This document shows, in pieces, positions 49,419 through 61,400 of a stretch of 64,000 nucleotides of DNA. The notes under the pieces were generated by a model that saw only the letters and a list, made by a program, of their open reading frames with translations, made no database searches and was not told the origin of the DNA. The DNA comes from Phorcus lineatus (taxonomy: Eukaryota > Mollusca > Gastropoda > Trochida > Trochidae), in the NCBI GenBank assembly GCA_921293015.1, contig OV121087.1, positions 9,436,501 to 9,500,500 on the forward strand. The letters run 5' to 3'. The first letter of the stretch is position 1, and each line of letters opens with the position of its first letter. The position numbers and the translations under genes were made by a program.

Positions 49419-52400
49419 CTGAAGAAAAAAATGGAGATATAGAAACCATCACCATTTTTATATGCGTTTTTTTTAGTAAAAATAGGCAAACTCGTGAGAA
49501 ATTGTAACCCCGTTATCGATGTCATTTAATCAAGTTTACCTGATATTGTTTACAAGTATACTAAAAAATACGTGACCAATCCGGCTTTCGTTATTGGGTT
49601 ATTATGTAGTTCATATAACGATCCATATAATGATTAAATATTAGATCTCGGGCTGGTCCATAACTAATGTTGATGAGTATTTAAAACGTTTTGAGGAAGA
49701 TACGTCCATCAAGTGCTTGATCCACCCACCTTGTCAGGTCCCCCTTCCGGCGCCTGTATGTGCCGGGTGTGTCGTCTATGACTGACTCAGGAAGCGAGTA
49801 GAGCATCTCCTCCGTGAGACGAGGATAGGGCTCTACAGGAAGCTCGAGTAAGCGCTCTAGTCGTACTATCTCCTGTTCCAACTGAAACAACAAGCATACT
49901 CGGATAACAGGAATCGACACTTCGAACAAAATCGTCTTTGTATACTGTAAAAATTTTGAGTTTAAGGATATTCAACTTACTTATTCACTTATTGTGACGT
50001 TTCCGCGTATATACTTGCTTTGTTTTTGAGTACATGGATTAGAATGGCAGAATCAACAGAACAACAATTCATTTAAAACAACAAAGAAGAAATTAGTCAG
50101 TGGGTATCGTATTTTTTAGTATGATCCCTCACCTTTTGCCCCTCACAACAAATCACATTCCTTTTAAAAAATAGAAAGCATCAATATATATATATATATA
50201 GCATGATTTTCTATCTTTTCAAGTAAATTTAACCAAACAAGTATTTAGGGTTAGGCATTGATCAACCTTTAATTCCATTTTTCTGATTTCCTTAATTCAA
50301 AATATTGATATTTCTTGAATGCAGCAATGTCTTAAAGACTTAGATTAAGTCTCATATTTGACCGAAATTCTTCATTAAAACCATATTTGTAAAAATTTAT
50401 TGAATTTGATAATTGAGTTTATCATATGAAACACTATTTCCTAATAAAGGGTTTTAGCGAGTTATCAGAATGATTGATGAAATAATGACTTAATGTTCTT
50501 GCGTGTGTGTCTTATACGAAAAGGCACAATTTTCGAAGCCTACACAAAACCAAATCAGAGATGAAAGAGCTTTAAGCTTTTCCAGAAGCACGTTCTGGAG
50601 CTAAGGACCTAGAAGGCATAATTACCGGCACTGTAAATAATGGACTACACGTAAAGGCCTTATTTGCAGAAACCACGTGTACGCCTCGAGTCGGAAATGA
50701 AGCAAGCTTCTTCCACCTTTACGTAATTAGTCATTTCATTTGTTAATTAAATGTGGCAATATTTTCTGATTCTCAACTCTCTTTATGCTATTAGAACAAG
50801 TTCAAAAGTATACACTGTTAATGTTGTTATATTTGAAAATGCTGTGGGTCAAATCCTTCATCTTATCTGAAGTGCATAATTCTCACACAAATGCGCCAAA
50901 GATATGGCACTTATAATGCAATAGAACTATGCAGAATCACTGAGAACTTTTCAAAAATCACTTTTAAAAAATTGGAGACATTAGTGAATACCCCTTCCTT
51001 TAGAGAGATCTGTGTGAATAGGTCACAAAGATATGAATATTAAAAGTATAGAATAGCCCGTGTACTATCATTTAATGTCCATTAAGAAACAGAAAGCTTC
51101 GTGTTACCGCCCCAGACAAATCGATTTACATTTGTTCTACTTGGTTTGTTGACAACATGAGAGTTTACTTATCCCATTCATTATGTATGCAGTAAAGACT
51201 ACGATTTGTTCTTTTATTCTTATCAACTTGAGTTAAGGAGTCGGCTAACATTTGAGAAGTGAAAAAATCGTTTATAGTCCGGCACATTTATGCAATCATC
51301 ATTTGATATCCCGATATTTAAAGAATAATATACAAACATAATATAGGTGTTAGCTGAAGTCAAGATATAAACATATCAATATCCCTTAATTAATAATATT
51401 GCTCAAACCAAGAATAAGACACAATTCTACAATACCTTAGTGCTAACTTGTATTTCGTAAAAAATATAAGTTTAATATAAAGCATGACTTTAAACTAAAC
51501 GGTAAAGCTATGTTTCTACTAAATCCTTTTTTCTAAAGTCAACCCTGATTCGCCAAGACCTTACGTTATCTATTATTCGTTTAATTAACTATGTAATTGC
51601 AGTGCTGACAACGATCATTATTACAGTTACTGCTGAGGAAACCCGACTTCATTGAGCGACCAGATTCCCGTGACCTTGTAGAGATTACGCAGATGCAATC
51701 GCAACACACCGACTCACCTCAATCATTTCCCGCTTATACACTCTGTTCTGAACCTCAGCCCGGTAGTAGATCTCTTTCCGATCATCGAAGACAAACCTCC
51801 GGGTGTTCGCCTCCACCAGGATACCAGACGAGGCGATGGTCGGGTTGCCCTTGCATGACACTATCACGTACATCTGGAGGAAGAAACCATTGTTAAACGC
51901 GAACAATGTATACACTTGGGTTTAGTCTTAATATATAGATGCAGCGATGGTCTTGCAAGACATTATAACGTACAACTAAAATAAAAGAAAATAACAATTG
52001 TTAAGAAGACCAAATATGGTGATTTTAAACACATTTCACATACATGTATTGATCCCCAAGTGACAATTGTACGATAATAACAAGTTTTCAATGGAAATCT
52101 AAAAACGACCTCATATTTGAACAGTATCGAAAAAACAATATATATAAATATCAATAGTAGCCATATAACCTTCCAAAAACTTTCATATCGAATCTGTCCT
52201 TCTGGCTGATTTGGATAAGTTTCCAAAAGGTCGTTTGACATTGGCGTGCGTCAATGTCCTTTTTTCGATCCTAATTGCAACATTAATCCTTCGTATTTTT
52301 TTCCCGGTCTCTGAGGTCTAAAATCATTACAGACAAAAGGATGGTACAATCAAATTATATGATTTCAATATATAAATAGATAAATAGTTGTAACCAGAAA

Positions 52401-55400
52401 GAAAAAAAAAGAAGAAATTGAGAGACTGAGATAGATATAGACAGGAGATAGTGGACAGTTACAAGCCAGTCCGACTCACGGTGCAATGTTTCAATAAAGA
52501 CATGACCATTTTTGTTTAAATTTGGGGTCATCCTCCGATGATATGTACTGTTCTTAGTGATAGTGATATTTTATGCAATGAATGAGATTGTTGAAGTTTC
52601 TTCCTATTGTTACTTAACAGAACGGATTAGTTTTAAAATGAAAACATTTGCAGCACGGAGTGTCCCTTAAAACAATAAATGCACCATCAACTAATTTAAA
52701 TCTATAATGAAAACAATCAATTTTCAGCACGCAACATCCTTTTCAAGGTGTATGATTGATTTATCCTTTTTGACAGACGTCGTTGTAATTTAAAGTGATT
52801 AATTTCTTAACAATTATGTTTGGAAGGTAGATGGATTAGGTAACGACCCGTAAGTGATCAGTTTGTGGCGGAAATTGATACTGGTGGTCAGAAATGCACA
52901 AGGAAAGGAAATGAATTTACTTATCAAACTTATCAAAAGTATGCTCTTAATCAATGTCTTATCAAATACAGAATGTATTATTGTCATTGTTTATCAAGGA
53001 TAGCTTACCTGTTTTCGACCGGAAAGGATACCGATGATAAGGAAAACGTTATGAAGAAAAATAATACCTATTACATGATTCATAACGAACCTTAACTAAA
53101 GACTGAGCTTTTGCGAATGATATATCTCAGTGAAAAGTCCTATAATTTAGATACTACATTTAACAAGAATTTTGTACATTTGTCAATGTTGATTTACATT
53201 TATACACGATGTCCAAAACGAACGTTTATGAAGTTGAATCTTATATCTTCTGAAAAAATAGAAAAATATTGTCTGTAACGCACGGGCGACCTAAAGTAAG
53301 ATGTAATATGCCCTTTTCGTTATTACGTTTTAACATTTGTTTGAAGACAATCATAAATGAATGTATTTGTGGAGTAAGATTGATTTACGAAGGTTCCATC
53401 TAATTTAAGAGTCTGTTTACAATTACAGCTCAATAAGCCTCGAATGAATATAACAATTTCAGGGAGATTTACTATAATCGCTAAATGCCGGCGTCTCGGG
53501 GCGAGTTTCTGCTAGTTAATGATGATATAGATTAATCAATGATGCTATCAAGCCCTCAGTCTGGAAACCAACATCATTATCTGATACACTGCACCTTCGT
53601 TTGTAATGTGCGTAACACTTATGGAACTGTTTCACATTTTAACGAACTCTTATGTTTTGTCGCTGAAGTGTATTATCCATCTAGCTTATTGTGCACATTT
53701 TGTTGATATTAAAAACACCGCCATGCCAGTTGATTTGAAAAGGTATACATATATTACACTAGACAACATGCATTTTAAGTACAGGAAAATCATTTTAAAT
53801 GAAAAACTGTCATCTGGTTTTTGTAAATATGCAGACATTACCAACTGTCAAAACGATTTTTCTTGAACTATACATGTACATCAAGAAATTAATTTGTGTA
53901 ATTTGACATAGATGGAGTAATTTCTATTACATATAAAATATTTATTTCATGTGGTTATTCAATATCTTATATATTACAGCATTTTCTAGCAGTGTTTCGG
54001 TATAGATCAAAGGCACAGCTTCTCCTTTTTTTCCGCAATAAAATATAGTTTTGGAACTATCAGTCATGTGCTATAACTATTACAGTTGAGGGCAAACTGT
54101 AAATTATTGCAAAACACATAATGGTTGAGGCTACACTATTTCTTAGATAATTTCTTAAATTGATTTATATAATCATGGATAGCTTAAAAATGATAAAGCA
54201 CTTTTGAACTCAATGGGTGTAATCCTCCATTACCTCAGTCTACTATAACCATTGTATGAAGTAAAATTTTACAAAAATATTGCAATCATTCATCAGTTAT
54301 GACAACATATATGATCGCTATGTGATTCATCTAAGTTTTAAACTCATATATCTTACCAAAGAACTTCCTAATATCATTAACCATGATTTGAATTAATACG
54401 TATTTTTCATAGTACGATAAATGAAGGTCAACTGTATTCATGCTTTAGTAAGAGTTTCACAACCTTGAAGTAAAAGCCTTCACCCCTTCTAACTTTATTG
54501 TACACATGCACATCTATTTACCGTTAGTCTAACCCTTTTCGAATATAAATGAGATACAGCCCATTCTGCAACATCAGAATATTTCTATCCACAATATTCT
54601 AAAATATCCTGATGTCATCTCAGGATTTGCATGACATTGCCTATAAATAAAGAATAAAAAAGCCAAAGAGCTAAAACATACAAGATCGGCTGTGTCATGA
54701 TGAGGGAAGTGATGAGTGTTAGCAGGCCATGATAACTATCAGTAACCAGTCAGTAGCGATAAGAGACAAATGATGAAAAAACAATCATGGGATTAGGACT
54801 GAAGAGTACTGTATTGGAGCACGATAATTGCTCACCTTTGGCACAAAGAGAAGACAGAGTGTCACGGTGGTGGAGAGGAACATGAAGGAAGATTCCATAG
54901 CGTAGGCCAGAGTGGGTCTGTTGTAGAGGATGTTAGAGACCACCACCACACTGATACTCATGATGACCACGTTGTAGACGTTCATGCCGATGTACTGAGA
55001 GTCATTGAGGGCCGGTATTTTCACATTGCGTGTCTCCCAGGCCATATAGACACCGAAGACCAACAGGAGACCTTTGTAAGCGTAGAAAGCTCCCATCCAC
55101 TTCTCAAGGTGGTTCGAGTGGCAGGTCGTAAGCTGGTGGAGGTAGATCAGGTCCTCGTCTCCTTCTGAAGCCTGCAAGATACAAAATATCCATAAAACGA
55201 TAGATTATCATACCATTATATTATTGCACTCCCCTGACAAATATTCAAGTTTTTCAAATGTATTTTTTATCAGATGTGAAACAGTAATACCATATATGTA
55301 TTTCAAGGTAAACTTAACGCGTTGACGAGTGATTTCAGAACTTCAGTACCTACAACACACGATCGATTCACCGGCTTGACACAAGGTTTGACACAAGTTA

Positions 55401-58400
55401 TCAAATTATCACTGCAATCTTGCTCAAATATAAACATTGTAAATAATAACTATTCAGTCAGGATATAACAGAATGTACACCAAATGCAAGAATATTAGGT
55501 AGTTAAGTTGGTTAAGGTGCCGCATGAAAACTTCAGGGTATCATTCAATTATCATTGTTGATAAAGATTCCATTGTGAAGTTTTAATATATTTAAAAGTG
55601 TACCTTTTTCACATTAGTTGATATCTCATATCCGACCATTTGGATAACACCATTTCCGACCCGACCAAATGGCCGTCATGGTTTATAGCAAAACATATAC
55701 TACTACAAATAAAGGCCATGAATCCTACCTTGGGAAGTGAATCGAGTGAATAAAATAGATAATTCTAAAGAGTATTTACACCGGAGAAAGGGATGAGTGG
55801 TTTCATGTGCCTGGAAGTGGTTTTATACGTTTATTAGTTGTGTTATGTGTTAACGGAACTTCCAGTTACCGTTGATAACAGATCTCACACATCCCAATTT
55901 AAACGTTAAAACATTGATCTTACATCTTAACATATTGAATTAATTACAAGTTCGATATTTGAACCAATATTCGGTCGAGTCTACATAATCATTGTTGTAG
56001 TAGTTCAGAAGAGTTCAAAGACATTGGCCTTTCAACTAATATAAGATTACTATATAGGACATACTATGTTAATATTGTTATTTCCTTACACGTATATCAA
56101 TGAAACAAAGTTTGTTACTTTCAAAATCACTGCATCTTAAAGCGTTTAGTGTGAACAGACACCAAGCAAATTGAATCAAATGAAACAAAAGGACAAACAA
56201 ATAAAAAAGTAGGTTCAAAAGATCTTTTGTAATGTTGTTTGAGTTATTTTAAAATGTATCTTATAGATATTTCTATGATTTGTCAAAGGCAAAAGGCATC
56301 TGAATTTGCCATATGACATACTGAGGGATGATAACCTTTGTCTGATTTGTGTCATTATCACTGCAGATTGCATGTCATTTGACACTACAGAGGAGATTCG
56401 ACCAGACCATTTTATACCCACTGGTTACATAATGACACGTATACATTAGCGCTGGAGTTGAAGAGCAACTTAACCAATGAGAATTGCTAAGGCTTCTCCT
56501 TACCATCCAGCATTACCATTGCCTATTGCATGTTACTTTATACAGAGGCAGTGAATCAATATATGTGTTAATCACTTTCGACGTGATCAATAGATAAACA
56601 CCGTTAAGATCAAGTTCCCTTAAATCTGTTACTCATAAAACTCGCATAAATAACCCTGTATCAGTAATTCCTATTATTGAGGTGACTCGTTGACTTAAAA
56701 AGGTAATTCATGTGAGAGGTTAAGCTTTATATTACGTGATCCTATACACTCCTGTGTGTATCGATTCTTCATAAAACTCATAACTTTTGAAATGGAGAAT
56801 ACTTATCACAATGCCTGAAAGAATACAATCAGCATGCATGTTTCATATACTTTCTTTAATGTTCACCCATGTGTTTAATTCCAAACCTCATACATGCATA
56901 AACTGTTCTTAATATTACATCAAACTTCCACGTTTATAATCGTGGAGCAATAATTTGCATTAACCTTACGAGCGTGTAGTTTAATAAGTGAAAGGGGAAA
57001 TTCATACAAATGTCACATGAACTTTGATGTACACTGTCAGTACATGTAGCAAATGCCATAGAGTAAAACTATTAACACAATATCTATATCAATTAATGAA
57101 AACATCTAAGAGTCGGATATATCTTAATAAGCCGAAGTTTAGGTAATTGTCCAGTATTTTTCGTAAACAGAATTTATCAATTTCTACTCTAATTTCTTTT
57201 ACCGAGTCCAATTATTGGTTATGTAAACCTCAATATGGGCATTGTCAATAAACACTTCAGTTGTGCTTCAAGTATAAATATACAGTGACATCGTGGTATC
57301 TTACAAAATAACCTGGACCCATATTTTCGGAGATCACTCAGTACTAAGATTGTCCCAGGTTACTGCATGATACTTACTTTACTATCTCTGCGCTACGAGA
57401 GTGCTGAAAATGTAAGTCCTGCTTGATATCGCTTGGACAGCATGCATTTGAGTAGTACAAATAATTGAATTCTTCAAAGTGCATTTGCCTAAAGCTTATC
57501 AAATTGGCACCATTTAATAATGACAATTACTAACATTTTATGTTTTGTCAGATTAAGCCTTTAAAAAATGATCAAAACAAATTTTCTCAGAACACAGCGC
57601 ATGTGCTTTGATGTGCATTATAGAACCCTGTTACAACAAATTTCGAAACTGCTGTCTATAACAACTTCAGAATCAACAGATTCAGTCAGACAATGCAGCA
57701 ATCATTTTAGCAAATATAATTACACGGATTATATTGAACTCCTAAAAACATTCCTCAAACTCCTTGAGATTATGGTTTGACCACGCCCATCCGTTAGAGC
57801 TTTATCCAATTGAGTGACAAACAGGACAACTTTATCGTGGCAATGTCATCGGCTTCGCTGGTACCAAGTTTACTGACAATGAGGGCCACAAACACTAACT
57901 GATAAAACGACCCTAAGCGTCAATCATAGTCCAAAATGTCGTCTGTAATTTATGCTTGATATACTTTTCATTCGTTTGAGGTGTATCAATTACATGTTTA
58001 TCCGTTCTAGGTAAAATAAGGAAACGAGTAAGTAAAAATATCCACTAGAGATGAATACTGAATTTAGTTTGACCGAGTCTCTTATCCAACTTATGACACT
58101 CATTCAATTTCGACAAATGCATCACCGTCATTGACGGTCTGATGAACTGTGTTACGTGCTGATATACACGAATTCTAAATATCTACTCTGGTATTCGCCA
58201 AAAAAACTAGAGACTTTCTGTATTGTGACCAGTACGATGGTGGTTCTGTGTCCTGGTAATTTTAAAATTAAAGTATATTTTTATGAATTGTAAAGAAAAA
58301 TATATCTGACAATGTCAGTACATTTTAGTAACCTACCTCTTGAGTAAGGTTTGTTATCTGTCTCTCCATGGGATCGACGAACACCCAGACAAACACAACA

Positions 58401-61400
58401 GCAGAGTCCACTATCAGGAGTGTCCCGATTATAAAGAGCAGATGCTTGTCTTGGAGGAGCTTTGATAAGAGAAATAGAGTTGAGAAGGATAACAAGATCT
58501 GAATACTCAGATATAGAACCGAAAACTGTTTTCACAGCATATTGTTTTGACATTTGATGGCGGAAAATGAGAACAATAAAATGAAATTTTGACATGATAT
58601 TTTCAAATATATAACACCATGAAATAATGACAATTAATGCTATGACACTATAAGCATAATGACGTGACGATGCTGTAACAGAAACGCATTTAATGTCCAA
58701 TATTATGTATTCAGAGATGTACATTTTTCACTGAAACTGAAATTATTTGATGATGTATAGAATCTCACTCAATTGATATTTAGATAAGTGTTTTGAAGTG
58801 TTTGAGTATCCAATCAAAGACAGTTGTTTTTATAAACGAGATGGTTACATGTATCTTTATTCACAACAAAATAATTGATATCGAAATATTTCACTCCATA
58901 CCTTACTTTTCACCAGTCCACTATTAGCTCTGGTAAATATTTGATGAACACGGTATGTTTTAGCAAACATTGCACCAAATGCAAGTGAAAATCCTGCGGC
59001 AAGAAGAAATGCCCTGGCCTGAAACACAAAGAGAGTATCAAATTGTATTTCTCGTTTATAAGTCTAAAACAGAAGTTCTGACGTTAGTGAGGTGGTGTAG
59101 AAATTGAAGTTAGGATTTATCAACAGCAAATATCAGAGATTGATGTTTGATTTGAGGATATGACGTTGACAATGTTTGACTGAAATTCCAAAAATAGAAT
59201 ATAAAAGATTCAGTATTGCCAAGTTCACTTTTTTAATGTCGGTACCAAACGGCAGTATATATCTAACTAAATACTAGTATGACAAGCACTTGTCAAAGTA
59301 TTTGCAAACGATATCTGAAAAGCAAATCAAGGTGGTAGAGCCTACAACTAAAACTCTGATTGGTCTAGACATGTTGTTGAAACAGTAGATTAAGGAATCG
59401 ATGGCAGAAAGTCTATGAAGATTGAGGCTTTCTTAATGGATAGATAGGGGAGACATTTTAAAGATTTATTTGCAATCCTTCAAAAGAACTTCTTGCTGAA
59501 ATTGATGTCTGAACCTTACAAGCATAAAAGTAAACATTTATCAGCAGTCGACGCTCAATATGTAGTACACCTTGTAATTGTCCTTGTATAGTTGGACTGA
59601 ATCTGATCTTGTACATTGCTGATTACCAATCACACTCTTCCCTCAGAGTGATGTGTTCGTAAGGAACGTATTACATGGCAGGACGATGCAGTGCTAGACG
59701 TTGACAGCCCCATAGATTTCATTTTGTACACATACATGGCATCTGAACGTTTCCCGTTTTTAATTATACATCAATTGTCAAATGTCAGGCATGTGATACC
59801 GATTTCAAAGCAGCTTCAAGTCCATGCACTTCTTAATAAGTGTCATTACACGGGAGAAAAAATCTCAATTTCGTATATTCAACACCAACAGTATATGATA
59901 AGATCGAACACGAAACAGCCACTAGAAGTAGGTCTATATACCTGTAAAGCACATATTAGATAAGAAAATTCGTATAAACTTATCACATAATCAACCGCAA
60001 ACTACCATTTTGAAATGTTAATAGTTCTTATTGTTTCAACACCGTTGAAATCCATATTACTCATGTTAACGGTTTCTCACCGTGCAAACAAAGGGAAAGA
60101 CGTCCCTATCCAGAGTGGCATCGTCCATACCAAGCAGGATGACAGCGGAGTAGACCAGAACACAACCGACCACTGCAACGTTGTTCAGCTTGGGACTCGA
60201 TAGCTTTATGTACCTGGATACAGATGTAAAGGTTTGTTATTAAGCGATAAGTAATAACTTTCATGTAACTGGATACAAAGGTAAGAGATTGTAATAACGT
60301 GAGAGATTATTACTTTTAATATCTAGAAATAAAAAAACGATCGGTGTTGAAGTTTGCACTTTTAAAAATGTGTACTGACAAATTTGCCTTTGGTTTTTCA
60401 CAGGTGCTTTTGCTTTGAGTCCTCGAGATGAACTGAATAACTACGAGCATGAGTCGTTGGTTCGTTCGTTTTAAATGCATTAAAATTGATGGTAAAATAG
60501 TCACTAACTCTTCACATTTACTTAACGAAATGCTGAGAAGAGTAGTTAATAGAGACACTCTCGAACCGATTTAGCAACTCATATAAGAATTATTAACTTT
60601 GTATCTCATTTCTCATACTTATAAAGTGTTAATATCTTATGAACATTGTCAGGGATTGACAAAAAAATGTCATGCAATGAAGAGGCAAAGTAAATTCAAC
60701 AGAGGAACAACGGTAGAAACAATACTAATATATTTTTTATAACGTTTATGAATTGTATGATATGACAGAACGATAGAGAACACTTCATCACCCAAGACAA
60801 TAACTTTATAGGTGCTGAATTTTCCCATGAAAGATACCTAAGGGTTTGAAGCAGTTCAACTCATTTTACTCATTCAACTCACGACAAACAGTGGGTATCC
60901 CCAGTGTATTTTAATAGTGCATTCAAAACATTCCGTTTCATGAACAAGTTACAAAGAATATTTCATGAGCCCCGTTTGTTTTAATTACAAATAGGAGTTA
61001 GCGTTGTCGTTATATCATAACAGCGTCTCGTACCCGGGGGAAATGGTCCAAAGAGCGAACAAAGCAGCTAAATTTCTGGTTCTCAGGTTTAATAGATATT
61101 TATTACAGTGGAAATATCCTTTGGGAAAGAACAAAACGAAGGCAAGTAACAAAAGGTGTTTTTCTTGCAGGAAATCGTGTTTATTTCCTCTGGGTAGCCG
61201 TGTCATTTCATTAGTGAATTAAGATCAATATCGAGTTATCGATAAAAGCCCTTTCGCTGTTTGACTCCGGGAACATGAAGTGGCCATGGAGCTATTTATC
61301 ATAAATTTCACCTAGAATGAACGTTATCAAAGTTTGTGATCACACTGTTTGATTAACTTTGTTCGAACGATTGATAAGAAAAGCAAATCGAATGTGAATC

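Noticed and set aside
50570..50650. Possible minus-strand exon in receptor intron 9-10
   Set aside because: It would insert a stop into the receptor frame, and no donor fits.
58281..58724. 147-codon minus-strand ORF
   Set aside because: It overlaps the TM4 exon in a different frame. The correct frame (58337-58459) joins neighbouring exons; this long one is a shadow.
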